NCBI RefSeq assembly: GCF_021403115.1
Contig: NZ_JAJSSH010000005.1
Coordinates: forward strand, 62,001-126,000
Length of the DNA: 64,000 nt
Origin: Sphingobium sufflavum
GTDB lineage: Bacteria; Pseudomonadota; Alphaproteobacteria; Sphingomonadales; Sphingomonadaceae
Direction of reading: 5' to 3'
Below, in pieces: positions 8,561 to 17,791 of the stretch (position 1 is its first letter; each line of letters opens with the position of its first letter). A model generated the notes under the pieces. It did not search any database. It saw nothing but the letters and a program-made list of their open reading frames with translations, and was not told where the DNA came from. The translations under genes were made by a program, and so were the position numbers.

Positions 8561-8875
8561 TCAGACGTCGTCGTCGCCCTGCGCGTCGGACGCATCCACG
8601 CCCAGGTCGTCGTCGCCGCCCAGGTCCACGTCATTGTCCGGCGATGCCTCTTCGTCATCGACGTCGATATCAATGTCCAGATCGTCATCAACCTTTTCGG
8701 CCGCGACCACCTTCTTCTCTTCATAGGGCATCGGCTGCTTGGACTTCAGGACCGGCTCCGGCGTCCACTGGTTGCCGCACTCGATGCACGTAACCGGCTC
8801 TTCCTTTTGCAGATCGTAGAAGCGCGTGGCGCACTTCGGGCAGGTCCGCTTAGTTCCCCATTCAGGCTTCACCAT
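8561..8875 (-). CDS. FYDLN-acid zinc-ribbon protein (TIGR02300 family)
   Basis: A 104-residue protein with a four-Cys zinc ribbon: CPKC near residue 12 and CIEC near residue 30, with the family hallmark FYDL after the first pair. From about residue 62 the protein is almost all Asp/Glu ([20 protein letters not shown]). The family is confined largely to alphaproteobacteria and has no known function; the strongly acidic tail suggests contact with basic partners. Start at ATG 8875 gives the usual [10 protein letters not shown] beginning. The gene is divergent from aroA, as is common in this lineage. Confidence 0.93.
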   Translation of the reverse strand: MVKPEWGTKRTCPKCATRFYDLQKEEPVTCIECGNQWTPEPVLKSKQPMPYEEKKVVAAEKVDDDLDIDIDVDDEEASPDNDVDLGGDDDLGVDASDAQGDDDV

Positions 8876-9053
8876 GTGCCGCCTTGTCCTTTCAGAAAAT
8901 CACATGCGGGCCACCGGGAACATCCCGGAAGCCGCGAAACGTGGCGCGCCTTGCCATAGCAGGCCCGCGCTGTCAAAAGCCGACGCGATTTTTTGCAAAA
9001 AGGACCGGCCATTCCACCGCCGGGCCGAACGACCGAAAGCCGGCAAAACCCCC

Positions 9054-10424
9054 ATGAGCGCGCCCCATTCCTCCTCGTCACCCGCACCGGGTCATTTTTC
9101 GCCCGCCCCGCCCCTGTCCGGCACCGTCACTGTGCCGGGGGACAAGAGCATCTCGCACCGTTCGCTGATGCTCGGCGCGCTGGCGGTCGGCGAAACCCGG
9201 ATCGCGGGATTGCTGGAGGGGGAGGATGTGCTGTCCACCGCCGCCGCCATGCGCGCGATGGGCGCGACCATCACCCGCGACGATGACGGCACATGGCGCG
9301 TCCGCGGCGTCGGCGTGGGCGGCCTGATGCAGCCGGTCGAGGCGCTCGACATGGGCAACAGCGGCACCTCCACCCGCCTGTTGATGGGCCTGATCGCCAG
9401 CCATGGCATCACCGCGACCTTCACCGGCGACGCCTCGCTCAGCAAGCGCCCCATGGGCCGCGTGACCGACCCGCTGTCGCTGATGGGCGCCGCGTTCATG
9501 GGCACGCCAGGGGCCAATGGCGCCCTGCGCCTGCCGCTCACCATGCGCGGCCTCTGCCCCGCCGTACCCATCGAATATCGCCTGCCCGTCGCGTCGGCGC
9601 AGGTGAAGTCCGCGATCCTGCTCGCCGGCCTCAACACCCCCGGCATCACCCGCGTCATCGAACCCGTCCCCACCCGCGACCATAGTGAACGGATGCTGCG
9701 CGGCTTCGGCGCCACGTTGGAGGTGGAGGTGCAGGACGACGGCACCCGCATCATCTCCCTGACCGGCGAGGCGGAACTAACCGCGCAGGACATCATCGTA
9801 CCCGGCGACCCCTCCTCCGCCGCCTTCCCGGTCGTGGCGGCGCTGCTCGTCCCCGGCTCGCATGTCACCGTCACCAATGTCGGCCTTAACCCGACCCGCG
9901 CGGGAATTTTCGAGGTGCTGAAGGCGATGGGTGGCGACCTCACCTACATCAACGAACGCGAAGTGGGCGGCGAGCCGGTGGCCGACATCGTCGTGCGCCA
10001 TTCGACGCTGACCGGCATCGACGTGCCGCCGGACATCGCGCCCAGCATGATTGACGAATTCCCTATCCTGTTCGTCGCCGCCGCGCTGGCGAAGGGCACG
10101 ACGCGGACCAGCGGGCTGGACGAGTTGCGCGTCAAGGAATCGGACCGGCTCACCCTGATGGCGCAGGGGCTTGCCCGCATCGGCGCGCGGGTGGAGGAGG
10201 TCGAGGACGGCCTCGTCATCCATGGCACCGGCGGCCTGCCTCTGGGTGGCGGCAATGAACCACCAGTCATCGCCGCCTCGCTGGATCATCGCATCGCCAT
10301 GAGCTTCGCCATCGCCGGGCTGGTGACGACGGGCGGTCTGACCGTGGACGACATGCGCCCGGTGGCGACCAGCTTCCCGACGTTCGAGCCGTTGCTGAGC
10401 AGCCTCGGCGTGGTTCGCGCATGA
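9054..10424 (+). CDS. aroA: 3-phosphoshikimate 1-carboxyvinyltransferase (EPSP synthase)
   Basis: A 456-residue enzyme of the shikimate pathway that joins phosphoenolpyruvate to shikimate 3-phosphate. [18 protein letters not shown] (Lys/Arg substrate site), [23 protein letters not shown], and the [24 protein letters not shown] pair are all present, as is [12 protein letters not shown] near the end. The KSISHR and GNSGTSTR forms with extended length fit the class II (CP4-like) type. ATG 9054 is chosen because homology starts shortly after; the open frame extends to 8826 without support. The stop overlaps the cmk start (ATGA). Confidence 0.96.
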   Translation: MSAPHSSSSPAPGHFSPAPPLSGTVTVPGDKSISHRSLMLGALAVGETRIAGLLEGEDVLSTAAAMRAMGATITRDDDGTWRVRGVGVGGLMQPVEALDMGNSGTSTRLLMGLIASHGITATFTGDASLSKRPMGRVTDPLSLMGAAFMGTPGANGALRLPLTMRGLCPAVPIEYRLPVASAQVKSAILLAGLNTPGITRVIEPVPTRDHSERMLRGFGATLEVEVQDDGTRIISLTGEAELTAQDIIVPGDPSSAAFPVVAALLVPGSHVTVTNVGLNPTRAGIFEVLKAMGGDLTYINEREVGGEPVADIVVRHSTLTGIDVPPDIAPSMIDEFPILFVAAALAKGTTRTSGLDELRVKESDRLTLMAQGLARIGARVEEVEDGLVIHGTGGLPLGGGNEPPVIAASLDHRIAMSFAIAGLVTTGGLTVDDMRPVATSFPTFEPLLSSLGVVRA

Positions 10425-11056
10425 TTATCGCCGTCGATGGTCCCACCGCATCGGGCAAGGGCACCCTCGCCCGCGCCCTGGCGGCCCATTATGGCCTGCC
10501 CTGCCTCGACACCGGCCTGCTCTACCGCGCGGTCGGCGCCCATTGCGCGGCGCTGGGCGGCGACCCGGACCGGGAGGAGGAAGCGTTGCGGGGGAGCACC
10601 TTCCCGGAGGCGTTGCTGGACGACCCCGCCCTGCGCACCGAAGCCGCCGGCGCGCTGGCCAGTCGCGTGTCGCGGCATCCGGCGGTGCGGCAGGCGTTGC
10701 TGGACCGGCAGCGCGCCTTTGCCGCCCAGCCGGGCGGCGCGATCCTCGACGGGCGCGACATCGGCACGGTGATCGTGCCCCATGCGGACGCCAAGCTGTT
10801 CGTCACCGGATCGCTGGAGGCGCGCGCGGGCCGCCGCCATGCGGAGATGGTCGCGCGGGGCGTCGACGTCACCCTCGCCGCCATCACCGCCGACCTCGCC
10901 GAACGGGACGCGCGCGATGCCGGGCGCGCCGCCGCGCCCCTCGTGCGCGCGGAGGATGCGGTCTTGCTAGACACCAGCAATCTCGGTATAGACGCAGCCG
11001 TCCGAGAGGCTATCGCGCTCGTGGACGCGCAGTTGGAACGTCACACAATATTGTGA
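10421..11056 (+). CDS. cmk: Cytidylate kinase
   Basis: A 211-residue nucleoside monophosphate kinase that phosphorylates CMP/dCMP. It starts with [20 protein letters not shown] (P-loop GPTASGKG), then [16 protein letters not shown] (nucleotide-binding DTGxxYR motif) and [20 protein letters not shown], all characteristic. The usual C-terminal RDxxD is present as [10 protein letters not shown]. It overlaps aroA by 4 bp and lies upstream of rpsA, the common cmk-rpsA order of proteobacteria. Confidence 0.95.
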   Translation: MIIAVDGPTASGKGTLARALAAHYGLPCLDTGLLYRAVGAHCAALGGDPDREEEALRGSTFPEALLDDPALRTEAAGALASRVSRHPAVRQALLDRQRAFAAQPGGAILDGRDIGTVIVPHADAKLFVTGSLEARAGRRHAEMVARGVDVTLAAITADLAERDARDAGRAAAPLVRAEDAVLLDTSNLGIDAAVREAIALVDAQLERHTIL

Positions 11057-11270
11057 CCAGGGTTGAGGCGCCGGTGATTCCGTGCGCCCTTTTCCGTTTC
11101 CGGCCCGTGCGACCCCGACCTCGCCAGCCTGGAAGATGTCGCTCGTGACATACGGTCCGGGCGGCGGTTTGGCCACGGTTCCGACGCTTCATCCCCGATG
11201 CGGCCCGGAATCGAAAAGACCGCCGGAGACAACCGGTCGGCCAGCAAAACATGTGAAGGAAGAACTCTAC

Positions 11271-12983
11271 ATGGCCTCTACGGCATTCCCCTCGCGCGAC
11301 GATTTCGCCGCGCTCCTCAATGATTCCCTCGGTGGCGCAGAAGGCGGCTTCGAAGGCCGCGTCGTTAAGGGCACCGTCACCGCCATCGAAAACGACATGG
11401 CCGTCATCGACGTTGGCCTGAAGAGCGAGGGCCGTGTTGCCCTGCGCGAATTCGCCGCCCCCGGCCAGAAGGCCGACCTGAAGGTTGGCGACGAAGTCGA
11501 AGTCTTCGTTGATCGCGTCGAGAACAGCCATGGTGAAGCGATGCTGTCGCGCGACCGCGCCCGCCGCGAAGCCGCATGGGACAAGCTGGAGTCGGAATTC
11601 GCCGAGAACAGCCGCGTCGAAGGCGTCATCTTCGGCCGCGTCAAGGGTGGCTTCACCGTCGACCTCGACGGCGCCGTGGCCTTCCTGCCCGGCTCGCAGG
11701 TCGACATCCGCCCTGTCCGCGACGTCACGCCGCTCATGGACATTCCGCAGCCCTTCCAGATCCTCAAGATGGATCGTCGTCGCGGCAACATCGTCGTTTC
11801 GCGTCGCGCCATCCTCGAAGAGACCCGCGCCGAGCAGCGTTCGGGCCTCATCCAGAATCTGGCCGAGGGTCAGATCATCGAGGGCGTGGTCAAGAACATC
11901 ACCGATTACGGTGCGTTCGTGGATCTGGGCGGCATCGACGGCCTGCTGCACGTCACCGACCTCAGCTACAAGCGCATCAACCACCCGTCGGAAATGATCA
12001 ACATCGGCGACACCGTCCGCGTTCAGATCATCCGCATCAACCGCGACACCCAGCGCATCAGCCTCGGCATGAAGCAGCTGGAGAGCGATCCGTGGGAAGG
12101 CGCATCGGCCAAGTATCCGATCGGCGCCAAGCTGTCGGGCCGCGTCACGAACATCACCGAATATGGTGCGTTCGTCGAGCTGGAGCCGGGCATCGAGGGT
12201 CTGGTTCACGTCTCCGAAATGTCCTGGACCAAGAAGAACGTCCACCCCGGCAAGATCGTTTCGACGAGCCAGGAAGTCGACGTCATGGTTCTGGAAGTCG
12301 ATGAGGACAAGCGCCGCATCAGCCTCGGCCTCAAGCAGGCCCAGAGCAATCCGTGGGAGAGCTTCGCAGATCGTCATCCCGTCGGTTCGACCGTCGAAGG
12401 TGAAGTCAAGAACGCGACCGAATTCGGTCTGTTCATCGGTCTGGACGGCGACGTCGACGGCATGGTCCACATGTCCGACATCGCATGGGGCATTTCCGGC
12501 GAGGACGCTCTGAACCTGCACCGCAAGGGCGAGAGCGTGACCGCCATCGTTCTCGACATCGACGTCGAGAAGGAGCGCATCAGCCTCGGCATGAAGCAGC
12601 TTGAAAAGGGCGCACCCACGGTTGGCGGCACGGCCGTTGCCGGCGGCACCGGCGGCCTCAACAAGAACGCCACCGTCACTGTCACTGTCCTCGAAGTCCG
12701 CGATGGCGGCCTGGAGGTTCAGGCTGGCGAAGGCGGCGTGACTGGCTTCATCAAGCGTAGCGACCTCGGCCGCGACCGCGACGAGCAGCGCCCCGACCGC
12801 TTCCAGCCCGGCCAGAAGTTCGATGCGCTCGTCATCGGCTTCGACCGCAGCAAGAAGCCCAACTTCTCCGTCAAGGCGCTCCAGATCGCCGAAGAGAAGC
12901 AGGCTGTTGCCCAATATGGTTCGTCCGACAGCGGCGCATCGCTGGGCGACATTCTGGGCGAGGCCCTGAAGGCCAAGAACTAA
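11271..12983 (+). CDS. rpsA: 30S ribosomal protein S1
   Basis: A 570-residue protein made of six S1/OB-fold repeats, visible as recurring GxVKxITxYGAFVxLGGIDGL-type blocks near residues 30, 110, 200, 285, 375 and 460. It binds mRNA leaders and brings them to the 30S subunit. ATG 11271 follows GAAGGAAGAA; the frame extends upstream but that part has no homology. A 214-bp leader separates it from cmk, suggesting its own promoter. A strong hairpin terminator follows the stop. Confidence 0.97.
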   Translation: MASTAFPSRDDFAALLNDSLGGAEGGFEGRVVKGTVTAIENDMAVIDVGLKSEGRVALREFAAPGQKADLKVGDEVEVFVDRVENSHGEAMLSRDRARREAAWDKLESEFAENSRVEGVIFGRVKGGFTVDLDGAVAFLPGSQVDIRPVRDVTPLMDIPQPFQILKMDRRRGNIVVSRRAILEETRAEQRSGLIQNLAEGQIIEGVVKNITDYGAFVDLGGIDGLLHVTDLSYKRINHPSEMINIGDTVRVQIIRINRDTQRISLGMKQLESDPWEGASAKYPIGAKLSGRVTNITEYGAFVELEPGIEGLVHVSEMSWTKKNVHPGKIVSTSQEVDVMVLEVDEDKRRISLGLKQAQSNPWESFADRHPVGSTVEGEVKNATEFGLFIGLDGDVDGMVHMSDIAWGISGEDALNLHRKGESVTAIVLDIDVEKERISLGMKQLEKGAPTVGGTAVAGGTGGLNKNATVTVTVLEVRDGGLEVQAGEGGVTGFIKRSDLGRDRDEQRPDRFQPGQKFDALVIGFDRSKKPNFSVKALQIAEEKQAVAQYGSSDSGASLGDILGEALKAKN

Positions 12984-13001
12984 GCTTTATGACTGTGTGA
13001 A

Positions 13002-13034
13002 GCCGTCCCGACACATGCTGTCGGGGCGGCTTTC
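13002..13034 (+). terminator. rpsA intrinsic terminator
   Basis: A 12-bp stem, GCCGTCCCGACA with TGTCGGGGCGGC (one T-G pair), around a 5-nt loop and followed by TTT, lies 18 bp past the rpsA stop. Confidence 0.8.
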
Positions 13035-13144
13035 GCCATGAGGGAGACGCCTGTCTCTTTTTGTGGCAGAAGGGCGAAATTCGGCCCGAATGATATGTGT
13101 AAATTCATACATTTACCGATTAGAACTTGGTATAGATTGACGCA

Positions 13145-13204
13145 CCGTCCAGGGGACGGGTTTGGCATTGGTTATGGTCGGCTGGGGGGTCAGCGATAAC
13201 CAAT
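13145..13204 (+). promoter_or_regulatory. Structured leader ahead of ihfB
   Basis: Two inverted repeats sit just before the ribosome binding site: CCGTCC-AGG-GGACGG (13145-13159) and ATTGGTTAT (13167-13175) with ATAACCAAT (13196-13204), whose loop contains an inner GCTG/CAGC pair. A TATAGAT-like -10 lies at about 13131, so both hairpins would fall in the mRNA leader. Control of ihfB expression by this structure is inference. Confidence 0.4.
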
Positions 13205-13225
13205 TTGGTTTAAGGGGTGGGAATA

Positions 13226-13510
13226 ATGATCCGGTCGGAACTGGTTCAAAAGCTTGCGCAGGAAAATCCCGATCTGTCGTTACCGACAATCGACAAGCTG
13301 GTGGACCTTGTCTTCAAATCCATAGTCGATCGACTCGCGTCCGGAGGACGTGTCGAACTGCGCGGTTTCGGCGCCTTCACGACACGTGCGCGCGATGCCC
13401 GCATCGGCCGCAATCCGCGCACCGGCGACGAGGTTTCCGTCCCCGCCAAGCGCGTGCCGCATTTCAAGCCCGGCAAGGAAATGCGCGAACGCCTCAACGC
13501 CGACAGTTGA
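13226..13510 (+). CDS. ihfB: Integration host factor, beta subunit
   Basis: A 94-residue HU/IHF-family DNA-bending protein: [17 protein letters not shown], then [20 protein letters not shown] and [20 protein letters not shown], with the conserved Pro that intercalates in the minor groove. The beta-chain N-terminus MIRSEL and [12 protein letters not shown] favour IhfB over HU. ATG 13226 has AAGGGG 9 nt upstream; a GTG at 13217 overlaps that site and is unlikely. It follows rpsA as in many proteobacteria. Confidence 0.94.
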   Translation: MIRSELVQKLAQENPDLSLPTIDKLVDLVFKSIVDRLASGGRVELRGFGAFTTRARDARIGRNPRTGDEVSVPAKRVPHFKPGKEMRERLNADS

Positions 13511-13599
13511 GTCGAGCGCCGTCCGTCGATAATCCGGCCAATCCTGCACAGGGGGCTTGGTTTCGGGGGCATGTGTTTCTATACGATCCCGGCCCATGT

Positions 13600-13931
13600 G
13601 CGGGCGTGGCGAAATCGGTAGACGCAACGGACTTGAAAGACGCCAACTAACGAGTGCGCGCGCGGAAACGCGCGATGTAGAACTGCTCAAATTCGGGGAA
13701 ACCTTTGGCATGGCAATCCCGAGCCAAGCCCGGCGTCGTTTCGATGCCGGGAAGGTGTAGAGACTAGACGGGCAGCGCCTAAATCTGCGGGTTATCCTGC
13801 GGACAGGGCGAAGGGATAGTCCAGACCACGAACATGCCGGGATGCAAATCCGGCATGGCGGCGAAAGCCGTAGCGGTAAGAAAATCCGTCGGGCTTTGCC
13901 CGTGGGGGTTCAAGTCCCCCCGCCCGCACCA
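13600..13931 (+). tRNA. tRNA-Leu (anticodon UAA), interrupted by a group I intron
   Basis: The exons are 13600-13634 and 13881-13931, giving an 86-nt tRNA with encoded CCA. The acceptor stem is GCGGGCG/CGCCCGC. The spliced anticodon arm is ACGGA-CTTAAAA-TCCGT, anticodon TAA. The long variable arm GGGC-TTT-GCCC marks a class II tRNA, and the T arm is GGGGG-TTCAAGT-CCCCC. The interruption falls after U34, between the first and second anticodon bases, the same position as the classic cyanobacterial and plastid tRNA-Leu(UAA) intron. As the sole visible UUA decoder here it must be spliced to function. Ordinary tRNA scanners that expect a continuous gene could miss it. Confidence 0.93.
13635..13880 (+). 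ncRNA. Group I self-splicing intron in tRNA-Leu(UAA), 246 nt
   Basis: P1 forms between the 5' splice site ACUU|G and CGAGU at 13651-13655, with the required U-G wobble at the cut. A GAAA-capped stem of CGCGCG repeats follows (P2). The conserved core elements are in order: AAATTCGGGGAAACC (P, about 13689-13703), GGCAATCCCGAGCCAAGCC (Q, 13712-13730), GTGTAGAGACTAGACGG (R, about 13755-13771) and AAGGGATAGTCC (S, 13811-13822); ACTA in R pairs with TAGT in S to make P7. P9 is ATGCCGG/CCGGCAT. The intron ends in G (13880), as group I introns must. The P/Q/R wording resembles the cyanobacterial subgroup IC3 intron. No homing endonuclease frame is present. Confidence 0.92.
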
Positions 13932-14202
13932 TTTCCCGGACGAGCCGGGGCAGTTCCGCCGGACGCAGCGCTGCCCTGGCTATCCGGGGAGAGGGCCAAA
14001 TCTTCCTGGCGCTGGCCATGCCGACAATCGGCGTCGCCAATAACCAGCGCCCCAGTCGCACCGGGACCGAGAGAACGCAACCATGCGCCCCGTCCCTTCG
14101 CACCCTATCCCTGATGGAGAGAGCCGACCGGCCCGCACAGACAAGGCGGACCGATCATGCCATGCCACCTCCCACGGATTGAACCGCGATGATGATGTTC
14201 CG

Positions 14203-15300
14203 ATGCCCCGCCCTGTTCCGCTGATCCCGTCGCTGGGCCGCCACGTCACCGCGCGCACCGTGGACGAGGTGGAATGTGCGGTGTCCGTCCTGCTCGCCAT
14301 TCTCGTCGCGCATCTGCTGGGCGCCAGCCATATCAGCTGGGCTGCCTATGCCGGCTATATGGTCATGCGCGGCCATGTGATGGACACATTGTCGCGCGGC
14401 ATGCTGCGGATCAGCGGCACGTTGACCGGTGGGCTTCTGGCGCTCGCGCTCGCGCCCCTGCTCGTCGCCTCCATGCCCTTTGCCACGCTCGCGCTGTTCG
14501 TCGTGGGCGCGGGCAGCCTCTACGCGACATTGACGGCGCGGCGGGCCTATGGCTGGCTCTTCCTTGGCCTGACCTTCGCCATGGTGGCGCTCGACAAGAT
14601 GGAGCATCCGGAGGTCGCCTTCGATGCCTTCGTCCAGACCCGGCTGGTGGAAACCATGGCGGGCACTTTTGCCTGTATGGCGGTCAGCCTCCTCTCCGCC
14701 ATCACTCTGCGCCGTATCTGGCCTGCGCCCCGTGCGCCCAGCGAGCCATGGCTGGGCTGGCATGCCGACGCCTTTGCACTGGCGGTGCAGGGCGGTCTGG
14801 GGCTGGTCCTCCTCACGCTGATCGGCACATGGCTGTCTCTGCCCGCCCTCGCCCAGAGTGCGATCACCATCATGGCGGTGGTGCTGGTGCCCCTGAACCG
14901 CAATGGCGACCGCCGCGCGACGCCGGTGCGGGCGCGCATCCGCCACCGTTTCATCGGGTGCATCGCCGGGGCCATCGTGTCCGCCCCCATATTGGTCTTC
15001 GCCGCCGGGTCTCCCACCATCTTGATCCTCGGCACTGTCATCGGCGTAGTGCTGGGCCGCCATCTGGAGAATAGCGATCATCCGATGCGCTATGCGGGCA
15101 TGCAGTTTGCGCTGGCGATCCTCGTGATCCTCGTTCCCGACAGCTATGCCGATGCCGCGCTGGAACCGGGGCTGGAGCGGCTGCTGGGCATCGTCATCGG
15201 CATGGCGCTCCTGGAGCCGGTGATGCTGACATGGAACCTGTTCGCCCGGCGCGGCGGCAGCGCACAGGTTGCGGGTGGCGACCGGCAGAGCGACATCTGA
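14203..15300 (+). CDS. FUSC-family inner-membrane protein
   Basis: A 365-residue protein with two blocks of hydrophobic helices (about residues 25-145 and 195-330), the layout of the FUSC/aromatic-acid-exporter-like family (YccS, AaeB). The first helix block begins VDEVECAVSVLLAILVAHLL, and the second includes ITIMAVVLVPLNRNGDRR then a basic segment IRHRFIGCIAGA, as in the duplicated half of FUSC proteins. They are thought to export organic acids or similar solutes. The start is uncertain: ATG 14203 gives a typical length, while ATG 14083 has GAGAGA upstream but adds 40 polar residues of unlikely coding character. Single gene, probably its own promoter. Confidence 0.75.
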   Translation: MPRPVPLIPSLGRHVTARTVDEVECAVSVLLAILVAHLLGASHISWAAYAGYMVMRGHVMDTLSRGMLRISGTLTGGLLALALAPLLVASMPFATLALFVVGAGSLYATLTARRAYGWLFLGLTFAMVALDKMEHPEVAFDAFVQTRLVETMAGTFACMAVSLLSAITLRRIWPAPRAPSEPWLGWHADAFALAVQGGLGLVLLTLIGTWLSLPALAQSAITIMAVVLVPLNRNGDRRATPVRARIRHRFIGCIAGAIVSAPILVFAAGSPTILILGTVIGVVLGRHLENSDHPMRYAGMQFALAILVILVPDSYADAALEPGLERLLGIVIGMALLEPVMLTWNLFARRGGSAQVAGGDRQSDI

Positions 15301-15490
15301 TCGCCCGAAGCCGTTCTGCGGAATGGCTTGAGACGGTAGCCTAGCGCATCCCCTTCAGGGTGAGCACGATCTTTGAGAAGAATAGTGCGCGATCGGCCAG
15401 ATGGAGAGGGCGATCGACGATTCAGGCCACAGCCCGCATCTGCGGCCGCGGTAATCGGCCCCAGCGAATGGCGACCTAAAAATACGGCCA

Positions 15491-16199
15491 TCACAGGAAA
15501 CGTTGCGCGGCTACCGGCTCCGCCTTCCTCCCTCGCCCCCCCCTGATCGCCCCGGCTCCATGCCGCTCGACGAGAACAATCTGCGTATCGTCAAGGGCCG
15601 TGAGTGGAATCCGCTCCTCCCGCTCTCTCACGGCGCCATCCCGCGCGCCCAAAGTGATGCCGTCGATCGCGATCCGCCCGGAAGCGGCCACAAGATAGGC
15701 GCGGCGGCCCGCCAGATCATGCTCTATCCTGTTCCCCCGCCCGAACGGTTGCGCCCAGCACGCAGGCATCGGCGTCGATGGGCAGGCCACCCCGGCCCAC
15801 CCGTCCGCTTGCCACGGTCGCGAATCGCCCCGTCTGGTTCGCCTTTGGGAAAGCGGTTGAGGCCCAGCGAGGGCTGGCGTCGGGCGCGCGCATGTCTATC
15901 CACAGCTGGAACAGGCGGGTGGGTTTATCCTCCCTGTTGAATTCGCAATGGAAAATGCCGGTCCCCGCACGCATCACCTGCACATCCCCGGCGACGGTGC
16001 GTCCTTCATTGCCCAGGCTGTCCTTGTGCATGATCGCCCCCTCCAGCCATAGGTGATGATCTCCATGTCCCGATAGGGATGGAGCGGAAGGCCGCCACCG
16101 GATTAAAAATATCGTCGTTCCAGACCCGATGGGGACGATGGCCCGGTGCTTCGGGTTGCCCGCACCGCCGAGGTCCGAGAAAGGCCGAGGTTCGATCAT
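15491..16199 (-). pseudogene. Pirin-family gene remnant with several frameshifts
   Basis: Pirin pieces appear in the right order but in three minus-strand frames: MIEPRPFSDLGGA at the start (16199), RVWNDD around 16130, the HPYRDMEIITYG cupin segment around 16070 in another frame, EGAIMHKDSLGNEGRTVAGD and GTGIFHCEFNREDKPTRLFQ to about 15730, and then DLAGRRAYLVAASGRIAIDG in a third frame. Part of the N-terminal HGWL...FSFADY region is missing. The metal-binding cupin cannot be made from this sequence. The last in-frame stop is near 15491, past the usual end of pirin. Multiple lesions argue against a single sequencing error. Confidence 0.85.
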
Positions 16200-16330
16200 A
16201 TCGTCCAGCGCGTACGACTATGGCGCGCGCCTCTGTCGGTGACGCCCTATTAAATTGACTCATGGTCATGTTTTATGCGCACCGCAATCGGTGATCCGTA
16301 CCGAAATCCGATGCCCCTCTCCCAAACGAA

Positions 16331-16358
16331 AAAGCCCGGCCGCAACGGGCCGGGCTTT
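16331..16358 (-). terminator. clpX terminator
   Basis: AAAGCCCGGCC pairs perfectly with GGCCGGGCTTT around a 6-nt loop, 24 bp past the clpX stop, and is followed by T-rich sequence on the minus strand. The symmetric A/T flanks make it potentially bidirectional. Confidence 0.85.
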
Positions 16359-16382
16359 CCTGTTCCTATCGCGGGGAGCCGA

Positions 16383-17645
16383 TCAGGCGGCGTCGCTGGC
16401 CTTCTTGTCGGCGAAGACGCGGACCGGCTCCTTTTTGCCGTCCACCACTTCCCGGTCCACCACGACCTCGGCCACGCCACTCATCGAGGGCAGGTCGAAC
16501 ATGGTGTCGAGCAGGATCGCTTCCAGAATGGAGCGCAGGCCGCGCGCGCCGGTCTTGCGCTCGATCGCCTTCTTGGCGACCGCGACCAGTGCGTCGTCCG
16601 TGAAGCTCAGCTCCACATTCTCCATCTCGAACAGCTTGCGATACTGCTTCACCAGCGCATTCTTCGGCTCGGACAGGATCTGAACCAGCGCCGGAATGTC
16701 GAGGTCTTCCAGCGTCGCGATGACCGGCAGACGGCCCACAAACTCCGGGATCAGGCCGAACTTCAGGAGATCCTCCGGCTCGCTCTGCTTCAGAAGCTCA
16801 CCCGTGCGGCGCTCCTCCGGCGCGGCGACATGCGCGCCGAAACCGATGGACTTGCCCTCCAGACGATCGCCGATGATCTTCTCCAGCCCGGCGAACGCGC
16901 CGCCGCAGATGAAGAGGATGTTCGTCGTATCGACCTGCAGGAACTCCTGCTGCGGATGCTTGCGGCCACCCTGCGGCGGAACGGAGGCGGTGGTGCCCTC
17001 CATCAGCTTGAGCAGGGCCTGCTGCACGCCCTCGCCCGACACGTCGCGCGTGATCGACGGATTCTCCGCCTTGCGGCTGATCTTGTCGATCTCGTCGATA
17101 TACACGATACCGCGCTGCGCCTTCTCGACATTATAGTCGGACGCCTGGAGCAGCTTGAGGATGATGTTCTCCACATCCTCACCCACATAGCCGGCCTCGG
17201 TCAGGGTCGTCGCGTCGGCCATGGTGAAGGGCACGTCGAACGTCTTGGCCAGCGTCTGCGCGAGCAGGGTCTTGCCGCAGCCGGTCGGGCCGACCAGCAG
17301 GATGTTCGACTTGGCCAGCTCCACATCACCGGACTTGGTGCCATGGTTGAGGCGCTTGTAGTGATTGTGGACCGCGACGGAGAGGACGCGCTTCGCACGC
17401 ATCTGCCCGATCACATAATCGTTCAGCACGTCGCAGATTTCCTGCGGCGTCGGCACGCCGCCATCTCGCCGTCCGACGAGACCGCCCTTGGTCTCCTCGC
17501 GGATGATGTCGTTGCACAGCTCGACGCATTCATCGCAGATGAACACCGTCGGCCCTGCGATCAGCTTCCTGACCTCATGCTGCGACTTGCCGCAGAAGGA
17601 GCAGTACAGCGTGCTCTTCGAGTCGGAACCGGTAAGCTTCGTCAT
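16383..17645 (-). CDS. clpX: ATP-dependent Clp protease, ATPase subunit ClpX
   Basis: A 420-residue AAA+ unfoldase. The N-terminal zinc domain has [11 protein letters not shown] and CDECVELC. The Walker A is GPTGCGKT, Walker [10 protein letters not shown], and the sensor-2 Arg is in [11 protein letters not shown]. The ClpP-contact IGF loop is present as SIGFGA. It recognises tagged proteins and feeds them to ClpP in the cytoplasm. It lies 146 bp downstream of clpP on the same strand, the usual order. Length is normal. Confidence 0.98.
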   Translation of the reverse strand: MTKLTGSDSKSTLYCSFCGKSQHEVRKLIAGPTVFICDECVELCNDIIREETKGGLVGRRDGGVPTPQEICDVLNDYVIGQMRAKRVLSVAVHNHYKRLNHGTKSGDVELAKSNILLVGPTGCGKTLLAQTLAKTFDVPFTMADATTLTEAGYVGEDVENIILKLLQASDYNVEKAQRGIVYIDEIDKISRKAENPSITRDVSGEGVQQALLKLMEGTTASVPPQGGRKHPQQEFLQVDTTNILFICGGAFAGLEKIIGDRLEGKSIGFGAHVAAPEERRTGELLKQSEPEDLLKFGLIPEFVGRLPVIATLEDLDIPALVQILSEPKNALVKQYRKLFEMENVELSFTDDALVAVAKKAIERKTGARGLRSILEAILLDTMFDLPSMSGVAEVVVDREVVDGKKEPVRVFADKKASDAA

Positions 17646-17660
17646 TCATCGCCTTTCTTC

Positions 17661-17695
17661 GTCCGCTGCCCCGCCGCCGTGGCGGGGAGCGGACC
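17661..17695 (-). other. Hairpin in the clpP-clpX spacer
   Basis: GTCCGCT and CCCCGCC at 17661-17675 pair with GGCGGGG and AGCGGAC at 17681-17694, with a single bulged base, giving a 14-bp GC-rich stem just upstream of the clpX ribosome binding site (GAAAGG). No U-tract follows, so it looks like a processing or translation-control element and not a terminator. Confidence 0.5.
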
Positions 17696-17791
17696 GACTT
17701 GGCCAAGGTCATCCTAAACCGCGTCACATTCTTTTCACAAGGGTGCACTGCCTACGCAAGTCCCGTAAACAATTGCCCCTATCCCTGTCGA

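Noticed and set aside
11010-12914. 634-codon open frame opposite rpsA
   Set aside because: Its internal repeats simply mirror the six S1 domains.
13162-13760. Open frames across ihfB and the tRNA-Leu intron, considered as an intron-encoded endonuclease
   Set aside because: They are interrupted, lack LAGLIDADG, GIY-YIG or HNH motifs, and overlap tRNA exons.
16275-17717. 480-codon open frame opposite clpX
   Set aside because: Same effect; clpX domains are complete and the product here has no recognisable fold.
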